A stretch of DNA of 64,000 bases, taken from contig NZ_VNHU01000008.1 in assembly GCF_008124785.1 (NCBI RefSeq), forward strand, positions 1 to 64,000, read 5' to 3'. Made by a program: the position numbers and the translations under genes. The notes under the pieces are model-generated. The model saw only the letters and a list, made by a program, of their open reading frames with translations, made no database searches and was not told the DNA's origin. Positions 55,651 to 64,000 of the stretch are shown piece by piece. The stretch comes from Aquimarina intermedia (lineage in GTDB: Bacteria; Bacteroidota; Bacteroidia; Flavobacteriales; Flavobacteriaceae). Within the stretch, counting starts at the first letter, position 1, and each line of letters opens with the position of its first letter.

Positions 55651-55700
55651 GGTAGATATGTAGGAAGGGGAGTGTTTTTTGAGTTAAAGAGGTTTTTTCT

Positions 55701-56159
55701 TTAATACTTTATTTTTTCTAGGTTTACTTTTTTATCATATTCATATAGAATTCGATCAGATTCAGAAAATGGAATTTGAAATAAATTACATACTTCTCTT
55801 AAACGATTTAAATAGTCCAAGTATTGAACAATATTGTGATTCATATTAGTTTTTAATTTAAGAGCCGATCCGTAAATAACTCTATAAACTCTTTGGTCAA
55901 TAATTTGATAAATATTGGGATTTCTGAATCGTAATATTGTTGAAGCCATTGGTAAACGAATCCCTTTCTTCCCGAGTAGATGTATCAGGATTTCTTCAGT
56001 CACTGTAGGATCTATAAATTCAGCTTTTCGGTCGATTTTATTGATTAAGTTGAATATTTCATCATTTAATTTAGCATAACGGTTAATTTTCCACAATACT
56101 ATTTCGTTTATCAACTCTTGGTTAAACTCTGATTTTACATTGTTCAATTTCTTGGTCAA
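55701..56159 (-). CDS. Small helix-hairpin-helix (HhH-GPD-like) protein
   Basis: The 152-residue protein has a central segment LLGKKGIRLPMASTILRF followed by IIDQRVYRVIYG. This is the spacing of HhH-GPD-type DNA glycosylase folds (hairpin plus conserved Asp), as found in small orphan members of accessory regions. The catalytic Lys of AlkA/MutY types is not obvious, so activity is uncertain. It lies 6 bases after a truncated membrane-protein frame and next to a repeat, in the accessory zone. Confidence 0.5.
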   Translation of the reverse strand: MTKKLNNVKSEFNQELINEIVLWKINRYAKLNDEIFNLINKIDRKAEFIDPTVTEEILIHLLGKKGIRLPMASTILRFRNPNIYQIIDQRVYRVIYGSALKLKTNMNHNIVQYLDYLNRLREVCNLFQIPFSESDRILYEYDKKVNLEKIKY

Positions 56160-56165
56160 ATCCGG

Positions 56166-56440
56166 TTAAAAATTATATCCCAATGTAGGCTTCCCCTTTT
56201 TATAAATATTAAACAAGAAATAATTATCATAATCAAAATACTGATTGCATCAAAAATTATCAGATTTAGCCATATCACAACATCGTGAAAACCCGGAGTC
56301 AATACTTTCAATAAAGATTCTGCCGAAAAGAATAAAATTATGGTTAGAGTAATAAATAATGTTAGATGAATCAGTGTGATATTTCTTTTCTTTATTGAGT
56401 TTTGATATTTTGGTAACGGTTTTGTGGAAGCGTCAGTTAC
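56166..56440 (-). pseudogene. 5'-truncated membrane protein remnant
   Basis: An open frame ending at TAA 56166-56168 codes for two hydrophobic helices (HLTLFITLTIILFFSAESLL and VVIWLNLIIFDAISILIMII) and a basic end (FIKRGSLHWDIIF). No ATG precedes the first helix: the frame runs back into a structured junction sequence around 56430-56480 and meets a TAA. This suggests that the original start was cut off by recombination. Confidence 0.5.
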
Positions 56441-56535
56441 GGGGTAACGCGCAAGTGTTTTTCGTTGACGTAATTAAGTTAATCAGAGGCGAGGAGATAA
56501 TTTTCGGTAGATAATTCCGCCGTGGATGCGTTTAT
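56420..56535. other. Structured junction sequence, possible recombination site
   Basis: The region contains GTTACGGGGTAAC (a 5-base inverted repeat). It also has an imperfect hairpin between GGCGAGGAGATAATTTTC and AGATAATTCCGCCG, which includes a repeated AGATAATT word. It separates two small orphan genes and truncates the one on its left. It resembles the kind of palindromic junction seen between gene cassettes, but no integrase is present. Confidence 0.35.
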
Positions 56536-56558
56536 AGAGATGTTATTATAAATTCTCA

Positions 56559-57092
56559 TCAGAACCAATTTCCGATAAAATATGTGTAAGTTGTTGTAAT
56601 TCCGGCTAATATATAAATATTAAATGACAATAAAGAAGCAAGTAAATTTTGAAAAAACAGAATAATTTTGTCAATTAAAGTTGCTTCTCCAGAAATAATT
56701 TTTAATTCCTTTTCAGAAAATTTTGTAGGATTTCCGTTATAGAAAAAGTCAGATGTTATAGAAACAAAAGCATAGGCGATTGACCAAAAAACAAATGAGG
56801 AGATAAATAGAAAAATTAATTTAGTTTTCAAATTGTCAGCTTGAAAGTTGATTAAAAAATAAATTGTAGAGACAAAGAAAATTGTTGCTAAAGAGTCTAA
56901 AATGAGTCGTTTATTTAAAGTCAAAAATTTCAAAGAACTAATAATGTTTCTAATAAATACCATCATTAATATTTTCGGTGAAGAATATAAATAAAACTTT
57001 TTCTTCGTAATATTCCGGGTTCCTTGTATTAAGTCGTAAATAATTCCAATAATATTAGTAAAAATTAGAGCGAAAAGTAATTTTAAAATCAT
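56559..57092 (-). CDS. Predicted membrane protein, unknown function
   Basis: The 177-residue protein has about four hydrophobic helices (LKLLFALIFTNIIGIIYDLI, LATIFFVSTIYFLINFQ, LIFLFISSFVFWSIAYAFVS, LLSFNIYILAGITTTYTYFI). No family motif is recognised. It is unusually AT-rich and lies in the accessory zone between a recombination-like junction and the HigBA module. Confidence 0.5.
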   Translation of the reverse strand: MILKLLFALIFTNIIGIIYDLIQGTRNITKKKFYLYSSPKILMMVFIRNIISSLKFLTLNKRLILDSLATIFFVSTIYFLINFQADNLKTKLIFLFISSFVFWSIAYAFVSITSDFFYNGNPTKFSEKELKIISGEATLIDKIILFFQNLLASLLSFNIYILAGITTTYTYFIGNWF

Positions 57093-57229
57093 TGGCTTTT
57101 AATTTCAGATGTTGCTCTCAAATGTGATTAAACAATTATATGTAGTCACCTCTAGCAACTATATTTCTCATATATACTAACCAAACAGCAACGTAATCAA
57201 TTATAGTAGGTGTGTTGGTTATACTTGTG

Positions 57230-57372
57230 ACCAAACTACATAATTATTTTTAAATGCGGGAAATTTTGTTGGATTGATTGTATACGGTGAATTTGAGAGG
57301 GGGTGTTGATGGGGTATTGTATGTTTGGGTTATGAGTTAAAGAAAGGGTTTATATAGGAGGTCATGTTGCCC
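57230..57372. repeat. Direct repeat, left copy, flanking the HigBA module
   Basis: It starts ACCAAACTACATAATTA, then AAATGCGGGAAATTTTG and TGGATTGATTGTATA, and recurs at 58239-58381 at about the same length (by eye roughly four-fifths identical). It lies just beyond the higA stop. The gap 57093-57376 contains no gene. Confidence 0.75.
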
Positions 57373-57376
57373 TTTA

Positions 57377-57748
57377 TTATTTCTTTGAAAGTTGGTAATT
57401 AGTAACTAACACTGATGCCGAAATTTGGAGTATTCTTTCCAACTCTCTAACCATATCAATAGTCAATCTTTTCTTTCTATTCAAAATTTCAGAGACTCGG
57501 CTTTTCCCACCGATTATTCCGACTAAATCCTTTTGGCGCATATTTAATTCCTCCATTCGAATTTTTATTGCTTCTATTGGGTCTGGTGCTTCAATGGGAT
57601 AATGTTCGTTTTCGTAATTTTCGATAAGCATTGAAAGTATTTCCGCTTCGTCGCCTTCTATAGTGTCAATTGGCGCATCGAAAATCACTTCCAAACGCTT
57701 AAGCGCGTTTCGGTAATCTTTATCGGATTTAATAGGCTTTACGTTCAT
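57377..57748 (-). CDS. higA: HigA-type antitoxin (XRE family)
   Basis: The 123-residue protein has a helical N-terminus (DKDYRNALKRLEVIFDAPID) and an XRE helix-turn-helix at about 65-115 (MRQKDLVGIIGGKSRVSEIL, then TIDMVRELERIL). It should bind and neutralise the HigB toxin encoded 9 bases upstream and repress their shared promoter. The toxin-first order is the normal HigBA arrangement. Confidence 0.88.
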   Translation of the reverse strand: MNVKPIKSDKDYRNALKRLEVIFDAPIDTIEGDEAEILSMLIENYENEHYPIEAPDPIEAIKIRMEELNMRQKDLVGIIGGKSRVSEILNRKKRLTIDMVRELERILQISASVLVTNYQLSKK

Positions 57749-57757
57749 AGTATTATT

Positions 57758-58054
57758 TTAAATTGTGTCTGCATCTATTTTATCATATTCAGCATGTGTG
57801 CCAATAAAACGGATAAATGCCCATTGCTTTTCATAATTAAACTTTACTATCAGTCTATAAGAATTTCCTTTTATATTGAAAACTACTCGACTATCTTTTA
57901 GAATACTTGAGTTGATATAAGTTTGTTTTACATCGTTTGGTGAATACCATTTAGCACTCTTTGCTGTATCATACCAAGTTTTCAAATACTGTTCAGAATC
58001 AGCATGCTTTTCCCAATAATCCCGAAGTGTACTTTTTGCAATTATTCGTTTCAT
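57758..58054 (-). CDS. higB: HigB-type toxin (mRNA interferase)
   Basis: The 98-residue protein matches the HigB/RelE-superfamily toxin group: MKRIIAKSTLRDYWEKHADS start, WYSPNDVKQTYINSSIL, then FNIKGNSYRLIVKFNYEKQW and FIRFIGTHAEYDKID. These enzymes cut mRNA on the ribosome. It is the first gene of the module with higA 9 bases downstream. The module is bracketed by direct repeats. Confidence 0.9.
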   Translation of the reverse strand: MKRIIAKSTLRDYWEKHADSEQYLKTWYDTAKSAKWYSPNDVKQTYINSSILKDSRVVFNIKGNSYRLIVKFNYEKQWAFIRFIGTHAEYDKIDADTI

Positions 58055-58238
58055 TCGATCAATTAGAAAACAAATATAAGAAAAGTTCTCGGATAAAGAA
58101 CTGTAAGTTTTTGCTATAATAACGGGGTAGACTCAATTATGGTCAAACTTAGAAACTTTTTTCTCTTAATGTTTATATTTAAAAGTGCCACAGGCTACAA
58201 AATAGAGTGGCTACAGGGATTATACTTATAGCTGAAAA

Positions 58239-58381
58239 CCAAACTACATAATTAATTTTAAATGCGGGAAATTTTGATGGATTGATTGTATAGTGGTAGG
58301 GTTGGGAGGGGTGTGGAGATGGTGTATTATATGTTTAGGTTTTGAGTAAAAGAAAGGATTTTTATAGGGTATGATGTCACC
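58239..58381. repeat. Direct repeat, right copy, flanking the HigBA module
   Basis: Second copy of the sequence at 57230-57372, about 1 kb away, on the other side of the toxin-antitoxin genes. The order repeat-higA-higB-repeat could reflect duplication-linked insertion of the module or cassette-style units with a 3' repeat. Confidence 0.75.
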
Positions 58382-58500
58382 AAACGTTTTTTTTATTCTG
58401 TCGGAATTTTTTATAGTCTATCTACCTATTTCAAATCATTTTTAAAAGTTGTATATTTAGGTAAACGGGCCAATAACATATCAGTTGACTTGGGACAATT

Positions 58501-58521
58501 AAGGGCTAGCTTCAAGCCCTT
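58501..58521. terminator. Hairpin upstream of the Rhs gene
   Basis: AAGGGCT (58501-58507) pairs with AGCCCTT (58515-58521), followed by GCTCTTTATTTTT. It has the look of an intrinsic terminator with a slightly delayed T-tract. No + strand gene ends just before it, so it may be left from a lost upstream gene or act as an attenuator for the Rhs gene. Confidence 0.5.
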
Positions 58522-58625
58522 GCTCTTTATTTTTAATAAATACGTTTTTTTTCAATAGAATGTAACAAACGTATGACAAAATGGGCATTTTTTCCAATAC
58601 CATATAGGGGCTGAACCTAAAAAAA

Positions 58626-61600
58626 ATGACCATGAAAAAAGAAGAACCTAAACCGACCGACCCCAATTCGCTACTTCAAGTATATCAACCCCTAAAAGAA
58701 TTGAGGTTTCAATTGACAACTACAGGAAAGATACCACATAAAGAGGGCATAAGAGTGATGGCGAACCTTAAGAATAAAGAGGTAGCACATGATGAACTGA
58801 TTTTAAACCAGGTAAGAATCGTCGCAGATGACATCATAGAAGTACATATTGGTTTTAAAAATCTTTATTTGGGACCCGATCATATTACTGGCGATTTAAG
58901 GGTTGAGATTTTTACAGAAGCTAAATTACTGGCAACCTTCGAGCCGCCAATTTCAAATGTCTTCCATCCCGAAGGCGTGACACCCGAATTGCCTTCAAGG
59001 GGCGGCGAACCCGAAATTTCATCGGGCATTGGAAGAACCCGTGAGCGAGGTACTCCTAATGATCTGACAACTATTACCACCGTACCTGTACCCCAAATTA
59101 CTGAAGAACCGGGTGACGACGGGGGTGACGATCCGAGAGATACACCACCTCCTGAGATCTATGGCGAAGAGCTTTCACCTCCTGCTATACCACCCTTTAT
59201 GGGCGCATGTGAAGACCCCATGGTTGTTGAAGAGGTGGAAACAACAACCTCTGAAACCAGTTTTGCAGTCGGTGATCCTGTATATGTTCACAACGGTGAA
59301 TTTGTCCGAAATGAACAGGATTTTTATGTGGGCGGCATCGGACCCGCCATTCGTTTGGTGCGAACCTATCGCTCGCGTGTACAAGGGCAATCAATAATTG
59401 GCCATGGATGGTCTATCAACTGGGAAAAAACCCTGATCGATCTCAGCGCCTTTGGCGGCTCAGGATATTTATATAAAAACGGTTTTGGACGAACCGATTC
59501 ATTTAATGCAAACGGTCAACCCAATACCCCTGGATACTACGCTGAAGTATCTCAAAACTCAGCAGGGAGCAATGAGTTATTACAAGCCGATGGGGGCAAG
59601 TTAGTATTCGATTCAGCTGGTCAGTACCGTGAAATCAAAGATCGAATGGGTAATGGTTTGGACTTTAATTATAATAATAACGGTCAACTTATTTCTGTAC
59701 AAGATGGGGCCTACAAAGTGGTGAAATTATCTTATAATTCGGATGGTTTATTATCGAACTTAGTGGATTGGACGGGGCGCGAGATCATTTATGGCTATTA
59801 CGATGGTAATGAAATGGGTGGTTCTCGATACGACTTAAAATCAGTAACTGCCACTTCGAGAAATTTGACAAATTACCCGGCGGGTATAACCACGGTTTAT
59901 ACTTATGATTACAATTCCATAGATCCGAATCAAATCCACAATTTGATCTCAATTACAAGACCGCTTGCCCTAAATTCTTTGGCTATTGATCCCATGCAAC
60001 CCTTTAGCCTGAATCATGTCAATGACCTACGTGATAAAGCAGATGTTTTCAATCAATACGATCAGAAGAATCGGGTTTTAAAACAGCGTTTTGGAAAAGG
60101 CATGTACTATTTTGAGTATTTAGCTAACGGAACAGAGACCATCGTAACCGATCGGGCTATAGAGACGGGTATGAGTGAGGGTCAGAAAACCTACTTTAAA
60201 TATTTGGGTAACCAACCCCTTGCCTTGGAACAAATTAACGGCCTGGGGCATGCTATCCTTAAACTTGAACATAACGATACAGCCTTCTCAGAATCGACGG
60301 CTTATGTCATGCCATCGGGCAAAAGGGTCGAATTTACCTATGATCGATTGAATCCGAATCCAAAACGGCGAGGTGACCTCCTCACTATCGAGTGGTTTGG
60401 CTCTCAACCAGACCAATGGATCAAAAGTAGTCAAACGCTCAACGAGCAGGGGCAAGTACTCAGTATAGTAGAACCCAGAGGATATGAACCTGGAGCCGAC
60501 CCCAATCGCTATACTACCAGCATTTTTTACGATACTAAGGGCAATCCTACGCTGATAGTCTTTCCACCTATCTCCCATTATGATGGTAGGGGGCAGATCA
60601 TAAACAGCTCGCCCAGACCGAGACAATACGCCAATTATAATACAAAGGGTCAGCTTACTAAGATGATCGAAGTTGATGGTGTGGTTAAAGAATACATCTA
60701 CTATCCAGCTGGAGATAGTAGGGAGGGGTTGTTAAAAATGACCAAATTAACCGCTGTGGATGGGAGCAAATCTCTAGAGGTTTTATTTGAACTTGATGAT
60801 TTAGGGAGGCCTGTTCAGGTAACTCAGACCAATGGTGCCGTGACAACGGCTACTTACGATGTTTTTAATCAGATTGTTAGTACTAAAGATCCGATTGGAG
60901 CCGATCGAAACTATGCCTACGATCAAAACGGAAATCTTCTTGAGGTTAAACTTCAAAACCTGGAGCCAGACGGTCAAGGTGCATACAGACAAGGTAGTCC
61001 AGAATGGTTTGTTGAATCGGCCGTTTATGATGACTATGATCGTATCATCACGATCATACGTGGTTCCTCCGATCTGCTGGATGCTACCAATACCAACAAA
61101 TTTACCTATGATGGGGCCGACAGATTGGTAACCTTGAGCTCAGATGCCGGTACAGTGACTCGCCATGATTACGGTCCACGCTCTTTAGTTTCGAGAACTA
61201 TTTTTGCTGAAGGAACAGTAGATGAGTCTGAAGTACGGGTCATTAATAATATGAATGGACAAATATCAAAGATCATTGATGCCGAGGGCCATATAGCTAC
61301 ACATCACTACGATTGGTTAGGTCGTTTAATTGCAATTGATGATCCCTTGGCAGCAGGTGCGAGTCAAGGTCCATCTACTTATTTAGAATACGACGCAAGC
61401 AGCCATGTAATCAGGACCTATAGGCTAGATCGGAACGGTATAGTTATTAAAGACATAAGAAGAACTTATGATGAGCGTGGACACCTAGCCTTCGAGGAAG
61501 ACCAACTTGCCGGAACCCTAGCGCTAATAACATATAATGATATCAGTAAAAACATTCGGACAGCCGTATACGATCAGACTTCTTATACGGTATTAAAAGA

Positions 61601-64000
61601 GATTAGAAGGGTCTTTAATTTGAATCATTTTGGTGAAGCCATATGGGCGGTTGATGGTGAAGGGAACAAAATTGAATATTTCTACGATCAATTTTTACGC
61701 CTTGCTTCCGTAGAAAGAATAGGCTCCAACGGACAATTTAAAATTTCAACGGAATACACCTATGATATCAAGAACCGGGTGCTCGGAGTTGAAGTAGTTT
61801 CAGGCGATGGTCAAATCAGGCGTAGCTCAAGTATCTTACTAGATTCCCGTAATCTGATGACTGCCTCTGTCGATGCCAAAGGTCAGGTCGTTGAAATGAG
61901 ATACAATGGCCTAGGACAATTGGTGGCCCTAGATCGTTTTGTACATCCTTCAGCCATACAGCATGAAACCTTTACTTATACTAAAGATGGATATTTAGAA
62001 AAATTAACCGACGGTGGTGGTAACTTCACCCTTTTTGAGTATAACAGAAAAGGCGCGCGTACAAAAGCCACGGCCTATGACGGTTCGGTAGCGCATTTTA
62101 TACACAAGACAGATTTTGATAAGCGTGGACTTCCGATATCTGTTTTGGATGGTAGAGGAAATCAGGTAACCAATCAGTTTGACGAAATGGGGCGATTAAT
62201 TCAACGTGATATTCTTCTGGCTCCAGGTGTTGGTGGACCCACCTTTGAACGCTTTACTTATGACGATATGAATCAACTGCTGAGAGCTGAGAATGATTTT
62301 TCAAGCTTCAGTCAAAGCTTTAATGTACAGGGACTAATCGAAAGTGAATTACAGGCATTTCAAATTGGCTCTCAAAGCGGCACTAAATCGATTAGGCGTG
62401 AGTTCAATCTGGCAGGTGATCAAACCGAAATCGAATATCCGGGAGGCCGCATTCTAAAGTATGATTATGACATGGTTGGCCATCCAACAAGCGTACGGGA
62501 AGGATCTTTTCAAATAGCAAAATTTAATTACCTGGCCCCCAATATGTTTTTTAGAAAGGTTTATGGCAATGGCACCCAGACCACTTGTATCTATGACGGT
62601 CTTGCCAATATGAAAACTGTACATTCTGATGGTCCGGGAGGACAAATGCATCCTGCATATAACTATCAATATGATTCATTGGGGAACGTTTTGTCGGAAA
62701 TTGAGACCAGCAAGAATCTGGAAGATGCCTATCATTACGATGCTCTAAATCAACTAACTTCGGTAGAATTGTCCAAAAATTTGATTAGCGGAACAAGTGG
62801 CACGCTCATTCATTATGAATACGACTGGGCTGGTAACTTTTTTAAGGTTGAACGAGCGAGTCAGGCCACTTTATACTCATCTAACGGCATCAATCAATAC
62901 ACGGCTGTTGGTCCTCAAGGGCAACAAAAACCATTTATCTGGGATAAGGATTTTAATCTGACCGAGAGTCCCGGACGAAAACTCTATTATGATTATGGCA
63001 GGTGTTTAATAAAAGCAGAAGTTGGGCAAAGGGTATTTGAGTTTACCTACGATGCGGTAAGAAGATTGATCCATAAAAGTATTTCAGAACCAGGTCAGGT
63101 CACAAAGGAAACCCATTATTATTACGATGATGATCGGGTAATTGAAACCGAAGGAGACAATGCTGCTACTTATGTTTACGGGGAAGGGCTCGATGAGCTA
63201 ATTTCCTATAAATACGGAGGAAGTGATTATTATATCCACCAAAAAAGGCTTTGGCATGTTTCACACATCACTGACGATCAAGGGAACGTGGTAGAATTTT
63301 ACAAATACGACCCCCATGGAAAAAGAACGGTATTCGACGGTCAAGGTAATCAGATAAGGGAAACAGCAGTAGGCAACTTGATTGGTTTCACTGGGCGATG
63401 GCTCGAACATGAATTGCGACTTTATTATTTTAGGGCTCGCTGGTATGATGTTGAACTGGGTAGGTTTACCACGCCCGATCCGGATGGATGGGTGGATGGA
63501 TTGAATGTATATCGATATGCTAGGAACAACCCTTCCACCTTTTTTGACCCATATGGTACAACAGCAGCTGAATTTTTATCGGGGATCAAAGATGGTTTTA
63601 AAGAAAAATTTCTGGGAGGATTTTGGGATACGCTCGAAACGATGGCCGATATTGTGATGAATATCGGAGATTATGTTAACACCTTTAAGACCATGTTAAA
63701 GGCCCTTACCGATCCAAATGCCATGAAAAATGTATGGGGTGCGGTTAAGGAAGCCGTAGAGAGCGAGCTTTCAGATGCTTGGAGTATGGTTGAAGGGGCT
63801 ATCAATGCCCTAAAAGGTGAAGCCAGTCACTTTGCAGGGAAACAGCTTGGTAAGGCCCTAGGTTTTTTGGCATCTAAACTTATAAGGGGCGGGGGATCGA
63901 TTGCCTTGTTCTTTGCAAAGATCGGAAAAAAGGTAAAAAATCTGTTAAAGAAAGCTAAATGTAAAGTCAGCAGAGCCACAGGTATGGGGCCAGGATGCTT
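58626..64000 (+). CDS. Giant Rhs/YD-repeat protein, C-terminal toxin region cut by window end
   Basis: An open frame of about 1,791 codons starts at ATG 58626 (a second ATG two codons later is possible) and runs off the window. Residues 1-200 form an unassigned N-terminal region with a Pro/Asp-rich linker. At about 216 the DUF6531-type Rhs opening begins (GDPVYVHNGEFVRNEQDFYV), followed by dozens of YD-type repeats (FTYDRLN, AYDQNGNLLEV, FTYDGADRL). The Rhs-associated core is at about 1590-1642 (GFTGRWLEHELRLYYFRARW, then LGRFTTPDPDGWVDG and DPYGT). The tail after it (FLSGIKDGFKEKFLGGFWDT) is a pretoxin-like amphipathic region; the toxin itself lies beyond 64000. No signal peptide or PAAR domain is seen. 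The gene is visibly less AT-rich than its neighbours, suggesting transfer. Confidence 0.93.
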   Translation, partial: MTMKKEEPKPTDPNSLLQVYQPLKELRFQLTTTGKIPHKEGIRVMANLKNKEVAHDELILNQVRIVADDIIEVHIGFKNLYLGPDHITGDLRVEIFTEAKLLATFEPPISNVFHPEGVTPELPSRGGEPEISSGIGRTRERGTPNDLTTITTVPVPQITEEPGDDGGDDPRDTPPPEIYGEELSPPAIPPFMGACEDPMVVEEVETTTSETSFAVGDPVYVHNGEFVRNEQDFYVGGIGPAIRLVRTYRSRVQGQSIIGHGWSINWEKTLIDLSAFGGSGYLYKNGFGRTDSFNANGQPNTPGYYAEVSQNSAGSNELLQADGGKLVFDSAGQYREIKDRMGNGLDFNYNNNGQLISVQDGAYKVVKLSYNSDGLLSNLVDWTGREIIYGYYDGNEMGGSRYDLKSVTATSRNLTNYPAGITTVYTYDYNSIDPNQIHNLISITRPLALNSLAIDPMQPFSLNHVNDLRDKADVFNQYDQKNRVLKQRFGKGMYYFEYLANGTETIVTDRAIETGMSEGQKTYFKYLGNQPLALEQINGLGHAILKLEHNDTAFSESTAYVMPSGKRVEFTYDRLNPNPKRRGDLLTIEWFGSQPDQWIKSSQTLNEQGQVLSIVEPRGYEPGADPNRYTTSIFYDTKGNPTLIVFPPISHYDGRGQIINSSPRPRQYANYNTKGQLTKMIEVDGVVKEYIYYPAGDSREGLLKMTKLTAVDGSKSLEVLFELDDLGRPVQVTQTNGAVTTATYDVFNQIVSTKDPIGADRNYAYDQNGNLLEVKLQNLEPDGQGAYRQGSPEWFVESAVYDDYDRIITIIRGSSDLLDATNTNKFTYDGADRLVTLSSDAGTVTRHDYGPRSLVSRTIFAEGTVDESEVRVINNMNGQISKIIDAEGHIATHHYDWLGRLIAIDDPLAAGASQGPSTYLEYDASSHVIRTYRLDRNGIVIKDIRRTYDERGHLAFEEDQLAGTLALITYNDISKNIRTAVYDQTSYTVLKEIRRVFNLNHFGEAIWAVDGEGNKIEYFYDQFLRLASVERIGSNGQFKISTEYTYDIKNRVLGVEVVSGDGQIRRSSSILLDSRNLMTASVDAKGQVVEMRYNGLGQLVALDRFVHPSAIQHETFTYTKDGYLEKLTDGGGNFTLFEYNRKGARTKATAYDGSVAHFIHKTDFDKRGLPISVLDGRGNQVTNQFDEMGRLIQRDILLAPGVGGPTFERFTYDDMNQLLRAENDFSSFSQSFNVQGLIESELQAFQIGSQSGTKSIRREFNLAGDQTEIEYPGGRILKYDYDMVGHPTSVREGSFQIAKFNYLAPNMFFRKVYGNGTQTTCIYDGLANMKTVHSDGPGGQMHPAYNYQYDSLGNVLSEIETSKNLEDAYHYDALNQLTSVELSKNLISGTSGTLIHYEYDWAGNFFKVERASQATLYSSNGINQYTAVGPQGQQKPFIWDKDFNLTESPGRKLYYDYGRCLIKAEVGQRVFEFTYDAVRRLIHKSISEPGQVTKETHYYYDDDRVIETEGDNAATYVYGEGLDELISYKYGGSDYYIHQKRLWHVSHITDDQGNVVEFYKYDPHGKRTVFDGQGNQIRETAVGNLIGFTGRWLEHELRLYYFRARWYDVELGRFTTPDPDGWVDGLNVYRYARNNPSTFFDPYGTTAAEFLSGIKDGFKEKFLGGFWDTLETMADIVMNIGDYVNTFKTMLKALTDPNAMKNVWGAVKEAVESELSDAWSMVEGAINALKGEASHFAGKQLGKALGFLASKLIRGGGSIALFFAKIGKKVKNLLKKAKCKVSRATGMGPGC

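Noticed and set aside
58880..62669. Small frames on both strands across the Rhs region
   Set aside because: They are shadows of one long open frame from 58626 to the window end, which carries clear YD repeats.
1..64000. tRNA, rRNA or riboswitch genes
   Set aside because: No T-loop GGTTCGAATCC-like motif with acceptor stem, rRNA segment or recognisable aptamer was seen on reading.

Overview
The window looks like chromosome of a marine-type member of the Flavobacteriaceae (Bacteroidota). It is AT-rich and its reading frames start without clear Shine-Dalgarno sites. Gene families typical of the group are present: DUF4494, fasciclin, SIMPL, VPS10/sortilin-like BNR proteins, S9/S41/M28/S10 exported peptidases, a CHASE3 kinase flanked by two receivers, and TlpA thioredoxins. 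I cannot name the genus from sequence alone. I saw no rRNA, tRNA, CRISPR array, transposase or origin.

Layout. 0-5.1 kb: an exported lipocalin-like protein, then a same-strand cluster of a Crp/Fnr regulator, pirin, DUF5996, a broken TMEM175-type channel and a frameshifted ferredoxin-like/GNAT protein. 5.4-12.2 kb: a tricorn-type S41 protease and an S9 peptidase, separated by about 1.4 kb of intergenic repeats that include a near-perfect 500-bp tandem duplication. 12.2-25 kb: mostly single metabolic and transport genes (methyltransferase, DoxX, carboxyethylornithine-synthase-like dehydrogenase, TlpA, GNAT, aldose epimerase, LysE, a PLP enzyme). Among them are a serine hydrolase with an internal TGA, a decayed lipoprotein gene and several more repeat blocks. 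25-34 kb: CPBP protease, PdxH with a phosphoesterase, DUF4494, DUF1801, an RsbQ/KAI2-type hydrolase coupled to a PAS hybrid histidine kinase, GNAT, fasciclin and a metallo-beta-lactamase-fold protein. 34-48 kb: peptide-degradation genes (S9 + VPS10 pair, M28, S10), a VWA/MoxR-ATPase pair, and a CHMI-S10-pirin-DUF1853 operon. 48-55 kb: receiver-CHASE3 kinase-receiver operon, SIMPL, SDR, GNAT and Asp/Glu racemase. 55-64 kb: an accessory zone with a 21-bp repeat array, small orphan genes, a gene remnant, a HigBA toxin-antitoxin module bracketed by direct repeats, and a very large Rhs/YD-repeat protein that runs off the right edge before its toxin tip is complete.

How the parts work together. At least six exported or periplasmic peptidases point to a proteolytic, peptide-scavenging lifestyle. 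The RsbQ-like hydrolase and PAS kinase lie 9 bp apart and probably form one sensory unit: hydrolase makes or delivers a ligand, the PAS domain reads it, and a phosphorelay follows. The right end is a competition/defence-type island (Rhs toxin, toxin-antitoxin, gene remnants). Several genes (4025-4602, 4606-5107, 13838-15349, 19911-20468) carry frame or stop lesions. Their number in one window suggests active gene decay, or in some cases homopolymer base-calling error.

The most notable signals are the hydrolase/PAS-hybrid-kinase pair, the repeated 97-bp element with imperfect terminal inverted repeats, the 11-copy hairpin repeat family with its 500-bp duplication, and the Rhs/HigBA accessory end.
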